DNA of 63,480 bases from Maricaulis sp036231565 (GCA_036231565.1 JAZAHA010000001.1:1-63480); one strand, 5' to 3'; counted from the first letter of the stretch, positions 48,673-57,816 are shown. Notes: a model not told the origin generated them from the letters alone. Made by a program: numbers and translations.

Positions 48673-50133
48673 CTACTCGAACAGATAGCCGACCGGACCG
48701 GACCAGGACTGGTCGCCGGTGTCCGAACCGGGTACGGAATAAACCTGGTTGATCCGGTTGAAGAGGAAAGCTGTCGCCTCGTGCGGCGTGCGATAGCCAT
48801 CGGCCGGGGTATTCAGCTGGTTGGGATTGGCCGGGTCGACCAGATAGGGCGTAACCAGCACGACCAGCTCGGTTTCCTGGTTCTCGAAATCGCGCGAACG
48901 GAACAGCGTGCCCAGGACCGGCAGGTTGCGAACGCCCGGGACACCGTCGAGATTCTGTCGCGTCTCTTCCTGGATCAGACCGGCCAGCACGAGGCTCCCG
49001 CCGGAGGGAAGCTCCACCGTCGTCTCGGCGCGGTTCACATTCAATGCAGGGATGGTCAGGCCGGGCACGGTACCGATCACTTCACCGGCATCATTCACCA
49101 CCAGGCTTTCCTGGGCGGTCAGTGCGCCCTGCGTCGTCAGTTCAGAGACCTCTGTCGAAATGCGCAGGCTGATGCGGCCCTCCGAAAGGACCACCGGCGT
49201 AAAGCCCAATCCCACACCAAACGGCTTGAATTCGATGATGACATTGCCGTCGCGGTCGCGGCCGACCGGGACCGGGAATTCGCCGCCCGCCAGGAAGTTG
49301 GCTGATTCCCCGGTAATTGCGGTCAGATTGGGTTCGGCCAGCGTACGGACCAGACCGACCCGTTCCATCGCCTGCAGGAGAGTGGAGACATCGGTCACGC
49401 CGGTCGGGTTGCCGCTGGTCCATTCCAGCAGCGCACCCATTCCGCCCAGGAAGGATCCCACCTGCGAAAATTGTGGCTCTGTCTCGACCTGGAAACCGAA
49501 TTCGCCGGTATTGCCACCCGCAGTCAGATTGACGCCCAGCTGACGAACGATGGTCCGGCGCATCTCGACGATACGCACCTTCAGCATCACCTGTTCGCGT
49601 GCCTGGACCGAGATCATGGAGAGGATATTTTCCGGATCGTCGACCCAGCGCTGTGCGATCCGCAGAGCGGCATCGGCATCCGAAGCGCTCGGCACAGAGC
49701 CGGACAGCACAATATGATCATTCATCGCCTCGGCCTGGACGCGCGCATTCGGCAGGAAGCGCTGCAGCGCATCCTGCAACGGCGCGAGGTCACGTTCGAC
49801 ACGCAGGTTGAGATCGAGAATAAGCTGGCCGTCCGCATCGAAGAAAAAGGCATTTGTCTGACCGATGCCCATGCCCATCAAATAGGCCCGGCGCGGCGTG
49901 CGCACGACAGCGTCGACCACGTCGGGATTGGTCACCAGCACATCGGCGACGTCCACCGGCAGATGGACCACTGCGGCCTTGGACAGCGGCAGATCCAGGT
50001 TCTGCGATACCGGGCCATCGCCGGGCTCGCGGATATAGACCTGCATGGTGTTGCCGCGTTCGGTACCGGGCGCCTGGGCCTGGACCGGAGCGGTAACCGC
50101 CATCGCGGCGAGAAGGATCAGGGAGCGGATCAT
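48673..50133 (-). CDS. cpaC: Tad pilus secretin CpaC (RcpA)
   Basis: 486 residues from ATG 50133; a GTG at 50148 overlapping the cpaB stop (GTGA) is equally possible and adds five residues. Signal MIRSLILLAAMAVTAPVQAQ. Pilus N domain KAAVVHLPVDVADVLVTNPD and VVDAVVRTPRRAYLMGMGIG, BON-like region VQAEAMNDHIVLSGSVPSAS, then the secretin core VEMRRTIVRQLGVNLTAGGN, LAEPNLTAITGESANFLAGG and FKPFGVGLGFTPVVLSEGRI, VELPSGGSLVLAGLIQEETR. Outer-membrane channel of the pilus. Confidence 0.96.
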   Translation of the reverse strand: MIRSLILLAAMAVTAPVQAQAPGTERGNTMQVYIREPGDGPVSQNLDLPLSKAAVVHLPVDVADVLVTNPDVVDAVVRTPRRAYLMGMGIGQTNAFFFDADGQLILDLNLRVERDLAPLQDALQRFLPNARVQAEAMNDHIVLSGSVPSASDADAALRIAQRWVDDPENILSMISVQAREQVMLKVRIVEMRRTIVRQLGVNLTAGGNTGEFGFQVETEPQFSQVGSFLGGMGALLEWTSGNPTGVTDVSTLLQAMERVGLVRTLAEPNLTAITGESANFLAGGEFPVPVGRDRDGNVIIEFKPFGVGLGFTPVVLSEGRISLRISTEVSELTTQGALTAQESLVVNDAGEVIGTVPGLTIPALNVNRAETTVELPSGGSLVLAGLIQEETRQNLDGVPGVRNLPVLGTLFRSRDFENQETELVVLVTPYLVDPANPNQLNTPADGYRTPHEATAFLFNRINQVYSVPGSDTGDQSWSGPVGYLFE

Positions 50134-50144
50134 CGCGTCGGTCC

Positions 50145-50987
50145 TCACTCGTCTCCGGCCAGCGCGATTTGCTGGGCATGGCCGTAACGGATCAGCGTCA
50201 CCTGGTTCGTGCGTGGTGACAGGCTCTCGGTCATTCCGCCGGCGTCGGCCGCTTCGCCGCCGGTCACGAGGACCGGACCGCCCTCATTGTCGGTCAGGCT
50301 GCGCAATACGAGAGTCACCTCACCGCGCGCGACCGCGACGGCGACGGCGCGGGCCTGGTCCGGGGTCAGCTCAAGCGTGGCAGTATCGCCGACAACATTT
50401 TCCTCGCCCTCGCCATCGCCGAACATTTCGTCGATGGCCAGAACGCGCGCATTTTCAACGATCGTGCGGGCGACAAAGGCCCGACGGCCGCCGCGGGCGC
50501 CCTCTCCGTCATCCTCGAAAGACACGATAACGTCGACGCGGTCATTCGGAAGAATGAAGCCACCGGCACCGCGCTCAGCCGAAATCGGTACGGCGACTGC
50601 GCGCATGCCCGGCGACAGGACGGCCGCCATGAAACCGGCATCACCGGGCTGCACCAGGCGGCGTCCGGTAATCGGTTCGCCCTGAGCGATCGGCGCACGA
50701 ACGACGGAGCCGGCGAAATCCTCGATGCCCTGCCCCTGACCTTCGACGATATAGCCGTTGGAAACGGCCTCTTCGGGCCAGGCCTGCCAGTAGAAGTCAG
50801 CCGCCCCGACACGGGCGCCTGTCGCCAGGTCGTTCCGCGCCGCGAGGATGCGAACAGCCGGGCGCTCTTCCTGGATCTGCACGACCTGCGGCGCTTCGGA
50901 GCCGGACATGGCCTGCTTTACGAAGAAGGCCACGGCGATCGCTGCGATCGCGGCGGCGGCAAGAATGGCAATACGGACAGCGTTCAT
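50145..50987 (-). CDS. cpaB: Pilus assembly protein CpaB (RcpC)
   Basis: 280 residues from ATG 50987. N-terminal anchor AVRIAILAAAAIAAIAVAFF, an SAF domain (AVRILAARNDLATGARVGAA, SVVRAPIAQGEPITGRRLVQ), RAVAVPISAERGAGGFILPN and DRVDVIVSF, then a repeat of similar fold (ATLELTPDQARAVAVAVARG, EVTLVLRSL). CpaB binds the cell wall side of the secretin complex. First gene of the cpaB-C-D-E-F-tadB-tadC run. Confidence 0.94.
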   Translation of the reverse strand: MNAVRIAILAAAAIAAIAVAFFVKQAMSGSEAPQVVQIQEERPAVRILAARNDLATGARVGAADFYWQAWPEEAVSNGYIVEGQGQGIEDFAGSVVRAPIAQGEPITGRRLVQPGDAGFMAAVLSPGMRAVAVPISAERGAGGFILPNDRVDVIVSFEDDGEGARGGRRAFVARTIVENARVLAIDEMFGDGEGEENVVGDTATLELTPDQARAVAVAVARGEVTLVLRSLTDNEGGPVLVTGGEAADAGGMTESLSPRTNQVTLIRYGHAQQIALAGDE

Positions 50988-51164
50988 GGGACGCTTCGAA
51001 CCTCTTGGGCGCACGGATACGCCCCACAGGAGAAGCCGAATTCCTCAAAGTCGCGTTAATGCTATCCGGACAATACGTTTGAACTCGGGATTTTTCAGCA
51101 GGTGCCGGTCATTCCGGATGATTCGCCTGCACGGCAGGGTTTATCGCGCTCCGATCGTACTGCT

Positions 51165-51662
51165 TCAGACGGCCGCAAACAGCGCACTTCCCGGCAGGGT
51201 CCACAGGGCGCCTGCAGCAATCGCGATTCCATAGGGCACCGGAGCTCCCTCCGCGATTGCGGTCCGGGCGACCCAACCGGCCGGAAGGTCGAAGACCGGA
51301 ACCATGCGGCGGATACCGATAAGAAGCAGCACCAGAACACCGCCGGCGAGCGCAGTGTGGAAGGCAAAGGCCGCCAGATCCGCCCAGCCCATCCAGAGGG
51401 CGGCCGCAGCGATCAGCTTGGCATCACCGCCGCCGATCCAGCCCGGCGCAAAAAGCGCGAACCCGAAGACAAGCGCGACAAATCCAGCGAGGACATGCAG
51501 GCCGGCATCGGCCCAGCCCAGTCCGGCCGCTACAGCGATCAGCGGGAAGCCGGCAACAATAGCGCCGCACAGCCAGTTGGGAATTGTAAAGCGGACTGCG
51601 TCGGAGAATGCGGCAGCCACCATCAGGCCGGCAAAGGCAAGCAACAGGATCTCGGTCAGCAT
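51165..51662 (-). CDS. cpaA: Prepilin peptidase CpaA (A24 family)
   Basis: 165 residues, six hydrophobic helices. Removes the leader of Flp pilin. Seen: first catalytic aspartate in AAFSDAVRFTIPNWLCGAIV, and second in GWIGGGDAKLIAAAALWMGW (GGGD motif), as in TadV/CpaA. Short, without the N-methylase domain, as usual for Tad systems. Located between the pilin gene and cpaB on the same strand. Confidence 0.93.
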   Translation of the reverse strand: MLTEILLLAFAGLMVAAAFSDAVRFTIPNWLCGAIVAGFPLIAVAAGLGWADAGLHVLAGFVALVFGFALFAPGWIGGGDAKLIAAAALWMGWADLAAFAFHTALAGGVLVLLLIGIRRMVPVFDLPAGWVARTAIAEGAPVPYGIAIAAGALWTLPGSALFAAV

Positions 51663-51751
51663 GGTTCCCTCCTGGACGAGGGCAATGCTGCCGCAAAGGC
51701 CTTAATATCGGGTTGGCATCGCAACATGGACGTACAAGTCACGGCCAGACG

Positions 51752-51789
51752 AGCAAAAAGCAAAGGGCCGCCCTTTCGGGGCGGCCCTT
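51752..51789 (-). terminator. Rho-independent terminator after the Flp pilin gene
   Basis: Minus strand: stem AAGGGCCGCCC / GGGCGGCCCTT with a short CGAAA loop region, followed by TGCTTTTTGC. It separates highly expressed pilin from cpaA, so partial read-through would set the pilin/assembly ratio. Confidence 0.85.
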
Positions 51790-51818
51790 CCACTGCGCGA
51801 AGCAGTGTTTGACGTGTC

Positions 51819-51980
51819 TTAGTTGACCGCGTCGGAGACGGTTTGGAAACCGCCCTGGATGCCCGTGCCGAGCGTGGTCACGGCGCCAATGATGACGACG
51901 GCGATAAGGGCGGCAATCAGACCGTACTCGATCGCGGTGGCGCCAGATTCGTCTTTGAAAAAGCGAGAAACGAGTTTCAT
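51819..51980 (-). CDS. Flp/Fap-type pilin
   Basis: 53 residues: MKLVSRFFKDESGATAIEYG, then LIAALIAVVIIGAVTTLGTG and IQGGFQTVSDAVN. A short positively charged leader ends before the class IVb processing site (G-ATAIEYGLIAA), the Glu/Tyr pair of Flp pilins is present, and one hydrophobic helix follows. This is the major subunit of the Tad pilus (PilA in Caulobacter). It has its own terminator and lies next to the peptidase CpaA. Confidence 0.96.
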   Translation of the reverse strand: MKLVSRFFKDESGATAIEYGLIAALIAVVIIGAVTTLGTGIQGGFQTVSDAVN

Positions 51981-52253
51981 TTTTTCTACTCCCGTGTAGG
52001 TACCTCACCATCAGGAGCCGATCCGTCCCGACCCCTCCTGAACGAGCCCCATCAAACACGAGAACGCTTTCAGTTCAGTAAAAATACGTGCTTAACAAAA
52101 TCTGTACGGACGCCAATCTTCGCTATAGTTAACATTGAAATAACAATACCGTCGCATTTCAAAAACAAATACGCGCAGTGCCGTTTAGAAAAGATTCAGA
52201 CGCGCGCGCGAGACTGATGGCCATGTTCAGCCGACCGGGACGGAGTGCCCCTC
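51981..52253. promoter_or_regulatory. AT-rich divergent control region of the pilin and secretin-like genes
   Basis: 273 bp between the diverging pilin gene and the 52254 gene, distinctly richer in A+T than the surroundings. It contains TTAAC half-sites at about 52092 and 52129, and TTAACATTGAAATAA (52129-52143) resembles the CtrA box TTAA-N7-TTAA with one mismatch. In Caulobacter CtrA drives pilA. Whether it acts here is inference. A Shine-Dalgarno GGGAGT is less clear before the pilin (minus strand ACACGGGAGTAGAAAAA). Confidence 0.5.
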
Positions 52254-52721
52254 ATGTTCTACAGGACCGCCGCCGCATTCACCTTGGCCTTCGCCTGCAC
52301 GATGCCGGCCGCAGCCAGCGACCTCTCTGTCGCCGTTGAGCATGCTCAGGTCGTACGTCTTCCCGGAGAAGCGTCTGCCATTGTGGTCGGCAACCCCTCG
52401 ATCGCCGACGCCCTGGTCCATGACGGACGCACCCTGGTCGTCACCGGCCGCCTGCAGGGCCGCACCAATGTCATCGCGCTCGATCGCGTCGGACGCATTA
52501 TCTATTCGCGCGAAATCGTGGTGACCAATCCGGTCGAGGGTCAGGTCGCCTATTTCCGCGGCCCCAATCGCTACACGCTCTCCTGCGGCAATGTTTGCGA
52601 AAACGTGCCGCGCGTCGGCGACGAGGATGAGCGTTTCAACCAGCTTACCGGTGCCCAGCAGGCCCGGCTCGGAACGGCTGAGGCCGGACTGGGCAGCGGC
52701 GGCGGGCAGCCGCAGCAGTAG
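52254..52721 (+). CDS. Periplasmic protein with pilus/secretin N-terminal domain
   Basis: 155 residues from ATG 52254. Signal peptide MFYRTAAAFTLAFACTMPAA-AAS, then one T2SS-T3SS pil_N domain: VEHAQVVRLPGEASAIVVGN, PSIADALVHDGRTLVVTGRL and QGRTNVIALDRVGRIIYSRE, the same fold as the start of CpaC. Two cysteines (LSCGNVC) and a glutamine/glycine-rich tail follow. It may stabilise or gate the secretin. First gene of the plus-strand Tad block. Confidence 0.88.
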   Translation: MFYRTAAAFTLAFACTMPAAASDLSVAVEHAQVVRLPGEASAIVVGNPSIADALVHDGRTLVVTGRLQGRTNVIALDRVGRIIYSREIVVTNPVEGQVAYFRGPNRYTLSCGNVCENVPRVGDEDERFNQLTGAQQARLGTAEAGLGSGGGQPQQ

Positions 52722-52741
52722 ACGGGGCTCGGAGGGACGTG

Positions 52742-53308
52742 ATGAAACGGCCGGACCTTCAGACCGGGCAAGGGTTTGCCATCCGGCGCACCCATGCCCT
52801 TCTGCGGCGCTTCGCCCGCAATCGCTCGGGCGTGGCGGCCGTCGAATTTGCCATGATCGCAGCACCGTTCTTTTTCCTGCTGTTTGCAATGATCGAGATC
52901 GCGGCGGTCTTCTTTCTTGGCTCGGTTCTCGAAAACGCAGTTCTTGAAACCGCCCGGGACATCCGCACGGGCCGCGCCCAGTCTTCCGGCATGTCGCAGG
53001 CCGCGTTCCGTACCGCTGTATGCGACCGCATTGTGGTGCTGGGCACCTGTGACAATGTCGAGATCGACGTTCGCGTGTTTGAAGACTTCGACAATGTCGA
53101 CCAGTCCAGTCCGATCCAGGACGGCGCCATCAACACGGATGATTTCGGTTTCGATCCCGGCGATGCGGGCGACATCGTCCTGGTCCGCGTCTTTTATCGC
53201 TGGCAGCTGCTGACGCCAGGCTTTTCCGGAGCGCTGGCGAATATGGGCGGAAACCAGCACCTGATCACGGCAGCCACCGTTTTCCGTAACGAGCCTTTCG
53301 ATGACTAG
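52742..53308 (+). CDS. TadE-like minor pilin
   Basis: 188 residues. ATG 52742 directly follows a GTG (52739); GGAGG lies upstream. N-terminal basic segment then the TadE motif RNRSGVAAVEFAMIAAPFFF and LLFAMIEIAAVFFLGSVLEN, i.e. a pilin-like glycine-x-x-AVEF processing site and hydrophobic helix. The rest is an extracytoplasmic beta-rich part with CDRIVVLGTCDNVEIDVRVF. TadE and TadF pseudopilins are cut by the same peptidase and needed for pilus formation. Confidence 0.92.
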   Translation: MKRPDLQTGQGFAIRRTHALLRRFARNRSGVAAVEFAMIAAPFFFLLFAMIEIAAVFFLGSVLENAVLETARDIRTGRAQSSGMSQAAFRTAVCDRIVVLGTCDNVEIDVRVFEDFDNVDQSSPIQDGAINTDDFGFDPGDAGDIVLVRVFYRWQLLTPGFSGALANMGGNQHLITAATVFRNEPFDD

Positions 53309-53840
53309 TTCACCGATCGGCCGCCTGCACCGCTTCTGGCGTGACTGTCGCGGCCTCTCCGCTGTCGAGTTTGCCCTTATCGCACCAGTGATGATCTTGC
53401 TCTATCTCGGCGCCGTCGATCTCAGCCTGGTGCTGTCGATCGACCGGAAAGTCACGAGCGCGGCCAGCGCACTCGCTGACCTCGTCGCCCAGGATGACAT
53501 CATCACCGATGACGAAATGGTCGATATCCTCAATGCCGGTGCCGTTATCCTTTCCCCCTTTGACCCCACACCCATGCAGATCCGCGTCTCGAGCGTCATG
53601 ATGGACACCGGCGGTGACATCGAGGTGCAATGGTCAGACGCGCGCGGCATGCCGCCATACTCGGAGGGGGCAGGCGTGACAGTGCCCAATGGCGTGCTGC
53701 AGCCGAACCGTTCCATCATCATGGTTGAAGTGAATTACGAGCACGAGACGCTGTTCAGCGAGCTCGGCCTGTCGCGCTTCAACCTGAACGAAGCCTTCTA
53801 TCTGCGGCCGCGGCGCTCGCTCGTCGTGTCACGCGAATAG
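53301..53840 (+). CDS. TadF/TadG-like minor pilin
   Basis: 179 residues, overlapping the tadE-like stop by eight bases. Pilin-like motif RDCRGLSAVEFALIAPVMIL followed by LYLGAVDLSLVLSIDRKVTS, then a soluble part with ASALADLVAQDDIITDDEMV and PTPMQIRVSSVMMDTGGDI. Belongs to the TadE/TadF/TadG pseudopilin group; too short for a full TadG with von Willebrand domain. Its last 12 bases overlap the end of the convergent pabC. Confidence 0.9.
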   Translation: MTSSPIGRLHRFWRDCRGLSAVEFALIAPVMILLYLGAVDLSLVLSIDRKVTSAASALADLVAQDDIITDDEMVDILNAGAVILSPFDPTPMQIRVSSVMMDTGGDIEVQWSDARGMPPYSEGAGVTVPNGVLQPNRSIIMVEVNYEHETLFSELGLSRFNLNEAFYLRPRRSLVVSRE

Positions 53841-54629
53841 CGCAGCGATCCGGGGCGGCAATTCCCCGCCGCCCAGCGGCACCCCGTCCAGCGAGGCCAC
53901 CGGAACGGCACCAATGGCGGCATTGGTGACGAAGACGGCATCGGCCTGGATCAACTCGCCGGGTTCGTAGCTTCCCGTCTCGACGGGAATGGAATCGAGA
54001 ATCTCTGCCCGCACCGTCCCGGCCAGGACACCGCAGCGCAGGTCCGGCGTGAAAACCTCCTCCCCGCGTGTCCAGAACAGGTTGGCACAATCGCCGCCGG
54101 AGAGATTGCCCCGGGTGTCGAGCAGAAGCGCCATGTCGGCGCCGGCACCGCGGGCCTGCCGCCGGGCCTGCAGATTGTCCATATAGCTGAGCGTCTTGTA
54201 GCGAGCTGCAATGCTCGCCGGAGAGCGCCGGATTTCGCTCATGGCAAGACGGTATTGCGCAGGCGGCTGAACAAAGGGGGCTGCTATCAGGGCCAGAGAG
54301 GGGACCATATCCTCAGGACGATCGAGACCGCGGGGGCCTGGCCCCGCCGTCAGGGTCAGACGAACCACCGCATCCTTCAGCGCATTCTCGGCAACAAGCT
54401 CGGCAATGAGGCCGGCAATGCCCTCCGGGTCCTTCGGACCGGGCAGGCCAAGATCGGCACAGCTGCGCGACAGCCTTTCCATGTGACGGTCGAAGCGCAG
54501 CACCTGGCCGCGCACAACGCGCATGGTCTCGATCAGCCCGTCACCGAGCAGCGCGCCACGATCATTCAGCGCCCAGGCCTTGCGGGTCTCCCCGATCCAG
54601 TCGCCGTCCTTGAATGCGATACCGCTCAT
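53829..54629 (-). CDS. pabC: Aminodeoxychorismate lyase-type class IV aminotransferase
   Basis: 266 residues from ATG 54629. PLP enzyme of fold type IV; releases p-aminobenzoate and pyruvate from aminodeoxychorismate. Seen: NDRGALLGDGLIETMRVVRG, HMERLSRSCADLGL, lysine region ARYKTLSYMDNLQARRQARG (PLP lysine K), LLLDTRGNLSGGDCANLFWT, and FTPDLRCGVLAGTVRAEILD. Assignment as PabC rather than branched-chain aminotransferase is based on coupling to pabB: its ATG overlaps the pabB stop as ATGA. Confidence 0.9.
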   Translation of the reverse strand: MSGIAFKDGDWIGETRKAWALNDRGALLGDGLIETMRVVRGQVLRFDRHMERLSRSCADLGLPGPKDPEGIAGLIAELVAENALKDAVVRLTLTAGPGPRGLDRPEDMVPSLALIAAPFVQPPAQYRLAMSEIRRSPASIAARYKTLSYMDNLQARRQARGAGADMALLLDTRGNLSGGDCANLFWTRGEEVFTPDLRCGVLAGTVRAEILDSIPVETGSYEPGELIQADAVFVTNAAIGAVPVASLDGVPLGGGELPPRIAALFA

Positions 54630-55900
54630 TCCGCCTCCACGCCGAAAGCCCGGCGCAGGGCCGAGGCCTTGGTCAGGGTTTCCTCGTATTCTGCCTGCGG
54701 ATCGCTGTCGGCGACAATGCCGCCACCCGACCGCATGCTGGCCCGCCAGCGTCCATCGACACGCCGCAGGGCTGCGGTGCGGATCATGACGTTGAGATCG
54801 AGCGCGGCAGATCCGTCGATCCAGCCGAGCGCGCCGCAATAGGGACCGCGCGGTTCGCCCTCAAGTTCGGATATGATTTCCATCGCCCGGACCTTGGGAG
54901 CGCCCGTGATCGAACCCGGCGGGAAGCTGGCGGCCAGAAGGTCGAAGACATCGTGACCACCAGCGAGCTCGCCTTCGATCACAGAGACCAGATGGTGCAC
55001 ATTTGCGTAGCTTTCCAGGTCACATAAGTGTGGCACAACGACACTGCCCGGCCGACATACGCGTGACATATCGTTACGCATCAGATCCACAATCATCAGG
55101 TTCTCGGCGCGATCCTTCGCGCTGGCCGACAGCTCGGCGGCGAGCGCGGCGTCGGCGTCCGGATCGGCGGCGCGGCGGCGCGTGCCCTTGATCGGACGCG
55201 CCTCGACCCGGCCGTCCCGGACCTTCAGGAAGCGTTCCGGCGAATTGGTCAGCACCACCCGGTCGGCGTCGAGCCGGAGAAAGGCCGCATGCGGCGCCGG
55301 ACTGTCCGAACACAGGCGGCAGAAGACCGCCCAGGGCGTATCGTCCTCCGCCAGTTCGATATCGAAGGCCTGGGACAGGTTGACCTGGAACACATCGCCG
55401 GCATGGACATAATCGCGGGCACGGCGGGCGGCGTCGAGATAGCGCTCGCGGCTCCAGCGGGGCTCCAGCCGGGCACCGGCAACAGAAAAAGCCGGGGCGC
55501 GTCCGCCTTCCCCCAGCGCGCCGGCCAGCCGGTCGACCGCCCGGGCGGTTTCGCCCAGCACCCGGCAAGTTCCGGCATCGCGATCGAACTCGGCCCAGGC
55601 GGGGTAGCGGGCCATGGCCAGCATCGGCCAGCGCGGATCGAGATGCGGCAGGCGTTCGAAGGCGGCGGCGAGGTCGTAGCCGAGAAGCCCGGCATGCGGA
55701 CCGCCCCGCGTTCGCGCGGAGTCAGCCAGCGCGTCGAAGCCGGCCCTGCCCTCGCCCTCGAACACGTTGTCCGGGAAGGCGAAAATCCGTGCGCGGCCAT
55801 TGCGGCCGTCGTGCAGCAACAGGGCGCGCGGCTCGCCGGCGAGCGGCGCGAAGGCCGCCAGCGGGTCCCGCCAGGGCAGGTCGATCGATTGGCCCGTCAC
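54626..55900 (-). CDS. pabB: Aminodeoxychorismate synthase component I
   Basis: 424 residues. Chorismate-binding enzyme that makes 4-amino-4-deoxychorismate for folate. Seen: LLGYDLAAAFERLPHLDPRW, RYLDAARRARDYVHAGDVFQ, VNLSQAFDIELAEDDTPWAV, LTNSPERFLKVRDGRVEARP, IKGTRRR, ENLMIVDLMRNDMSRVCRPG and SFPPGSITGAPKVRAMEIIS, YCGALGWIDG. These are the canonical blocks. Residues KGTRRR in place of anthranilate-type TRPR favour PabB. No glutamine amidotransferase (pabA) is in the window. Confidence 0.94.
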   Translation of the reverse strand: MTGQSIDLPWRDPLAAFAPLAGEPRALLLHDGRNGRARIFAFPDNVFEGEGRAGFDALADSARTRGGPHAGLLGYDLAAAFERLPHLDPRWPMLAMARYPAWAEFDRDAGTCRVLGETARAVDRLAGALGEGGRAPAFSVAGARLEPRWSRERYLDAARRARDYVHAGDVFQVNLSQAFDIELAEDDTPWAVFCRLCSDSPAPHAAFLRLDADRVVLTNSPERFLKVRDGRVEARPIKGTRRRAADPDADAALAAELSASAKDRAENLMIVDLMRNDMSRVCRPGSVVVPHLCDLESYANVHHLVSVIEGELAGGHDVFDLLAASFPPGSITGAPKVRAMEIISELEGEPRGPYCGALGWIDGSAALDLNVMIRTAALRRVDGRWRASMRSGGGIVADSDPQAEYEETLTKASALRRAFGVEAE

Positions 55901-55922
55901 GGGATGCGCGCCATGGCCGCTC

Positions 55923-56693
55923 TCAGGACGTCAGCCAGCGCTCGCGCAGCGCCTGGCGCTCGGCTTCGGTAATCCCGAGCTGGCCGGTCACATAGCTGCC
56001 GGTATCGCCCATGGTGCGGAAGGCCTCGGCGAGATAGTCGGCATCCACGCCCAGGAAGACCTGCATGACCTCCGCCGGCATCGCCTGGCCGTACTGGGCC
56101 GTGGCGCGTTGCTGGATGAGCGGGATCAGGCTGTCGAAATCCACCGCCTCATTGGTCAGCAGATAGTCCGCCATCACGGTATCCCGGTCGACGCCGAGCT
56201 CCTCCAGGATCAGGGCGCAGAATATCCCGGTCCGGTCCTTGCCGGCGGCGCAGTGAACCAGGAAGCCGCCATCCGCCTCGCCCGATGCCAGTGCCCGGTA
56301 GCCTTCGCGGTAGACCTCCTGATTGCACGCCTCCATGGGGATGCGGCGATAGGCCGACAGCATGTAGTCACGCACGGCTTCGGGCGTGTGGACGCCCTTG
56401 CGCATGAAGGCCAGATGCGGCGGCTCGCCGGCATCGCCCAGATCGGAGGCGATAACCCGGACGGCCATGTCTTCCGGCCAGGCCGAGGGTTCATTGGTGC
56501 GTTCGCGTGCCTTGCGCAGATCGGCGACGACGCGGATACCCAGCTTGCGCATGATTTCCAGATCGGCCGCGGTGGCGCGGCTGTGATGGCCGGAGCGGTA
56601 GAGCCCTTCGCGCACCTTCGCGCCGCCGGCTGCGTCATAGCCGTGGAAGTGGCGGAAGTTATGGACGCCTTCAAGCGGTGTGATCCGTGTCAT
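55923..56693 (-). CDS. Tyrosine-protein phosphatase (DSP/IphP-like)
   Basis: 256 residues from ATG 56693. Seen: LEGVHNFRHFHGYDAAGGAK, LYRSGHHSRATAADLEIMRK, VVADLRKARERTNEPSAWPE, catalytic P-loop HCAAGKDRTGIFCALILEEL (C-x5-R), and VFLGVDADYLAEAFRTMGDT near the end. IphP-type phosphatases dephosphorylate tyrosine, serine or phosphoinositide substrates. The longer frame to 56789 has no similarity in its first part. Confidence 0.9.
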   Translation of the reverse strand: MTRITPLEGVHNFRHFHGYDAAGGAKVREGLYRSGHHSRATAADLEIMRKLGIRVVADLRKARERTNEPSAWPEDMAVRVIASDLGDAGEPPHLAFMRKGVHTPEAVRDYMLSAYRRIPMEACNQEVYREGYRALASGEADGGFLVHCAAGKDRTGIFCALILEELGVDRDTVMADYLLTNEAVDFDSLIPLIQQRATAQYGQAMPAEVMQVFLGVDADYLAEAFRTMGDTGSYVTGQLGITEAERQALRERWLTS

Positions 56694-56829
56694 GCCATGG
56701 AGGTACGCAATCCGCACCGCCGCGGCAAGAGGAGCGTCTAGCCGGCGGGGTGCGGCACTGGACGGGGATGTCCCAAAACGTCGGATCATTGTCCTTTCGC
56801 ACGAGGCGTCCGGCCGCTAGCGTCGCAGC

Positions 56830-57816
56830 ATGATGGCCGACACGCGACGTATCGTCTTCTTTATCGTGGATGGGTTCCAGCCGCTTGATCTGTTCGGGCC
56901 GCTGGAAGCCTTCGCGGCGGCCAATGATCTGTCATGCCCCCGCTACGAGTTGCAGATTGCCGGTTTCACCGCCGGCCCAGCCCTCACCGAGACCGGCACA
57001 AAAGTCGTCGTCGATGTGCCGATAGACACGATCGCGACGCTCGACACGCTGGTCCTGGTCGGCGGTACCGGACCACGGCAGCTCACGCTCAACGGTGCGC
57101 AAAAGGCCGAATTGCGACGCCTGTCGACTGCCGCCCGGCGCACCGCGGCGGTGTGCACGGGAAGCTTCATTCTCGCCCAGCTGGGCCTGGCCGACGGATG
57201 CCGCGTGACCACGCACTGGCGCCACGCGGCCGAGCTTGCGCAGCTGCACGGGAGCCTCACGGTCGATCCCGGCGCGATTTTCACCCGTGACGGGCCGATC
57301 TGGTCGTCGGCCGGCATCACCGCGGGCATCGACATGGCGCTCGCGATGATCGCCGAAGATGCGGGCCCTGCGGCATCGGCGGGCGTCGCGCGGCAACTCG
57401 TCGTTTACATGCGCCGGCCGGGCAATCAGATGCAGTTCTCCGAGTCACTGCTTGCCCAGTCCGGCACCACCGGCCGGCTGGCAGACGTGATCGCCTGGAT
57501 TGCCGACAATCTGGCCTCGCCGATTGACGTGGAAAGCCTGGCGGCCCGGGCATCGATGAGCCCGCGCCAGTTCGCACGCGTCTTCCGCAAGGCGACAGGC
57601 GCCAGTCCGGCCCAGTTCGTGGAGCGGCTTCGTGTCGATCAGGCACGGGCCCTTCTGGCAGAAAGCCAGGTGCGGATCAGCGATGTCGCCGCGGCGGTCG
57701 GATTTCGCAACGTCGACACGTTTCGCCGTGCATTCGAGCGCCGGCTCGCCATTTCTCCATCGACCTACCGGGCGCAGTTCACGCTCGAGGGCGGTAAGGC
57801 TCCCTCTGAGCCGTAG
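56830..57816 (+). CDS. GlxA-family transcriptional regulator (DJ-1/PfpI plus AraC domain)
   Basis: 328 residues (ATG 56830 or 56833). N-terminal glutamine-amidotransferase-like sensor: FFIVDGFQPLDLFGPLEAFA, LVGGTGPRQLTLNGAQKAEL, AAVCTGSFILAQLGLADGCR, VTTHWRHAAELAQLHG, then two AraC-type helix-turn-helix motifs VESLAARASMSPRQFARVFR and QVRISDVAAAVGFRNVDTFR, ending RRLAISPSTYRAQF. Such proteins often control neighbouring genes; the S9 peptidase 88 bases downstream on the same strand is a candidate. Confidence 0.93.
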   Translation: MMADTRRIVFFIVDGFQPLDLFGPLEAFAAANDLSCPRYELQIAGFTAGPALTETGTKVVVDVPIDTIATLDTLVLVGGTGPRQLTLNGAQKAELRRLSTAARRTAAVCTGSFILAQLGLADGCRVTTHWRHAAELAQLHGSLTVDPGAIFTRDGPIWSSAGITAGIDMALAMIAEDAGPAASAGVARQLVVYMRRPGNQMQFSESLLAQSGTTGRLADVIAWIADNLASPIDVESLAARASMSPRQFARVFRKATGASPAQFVERLRVDQARALLAESQVRISDVAAAVGFRNVDTFRRAFERRLAISPSTYRAQFTLEGGKAPSEP

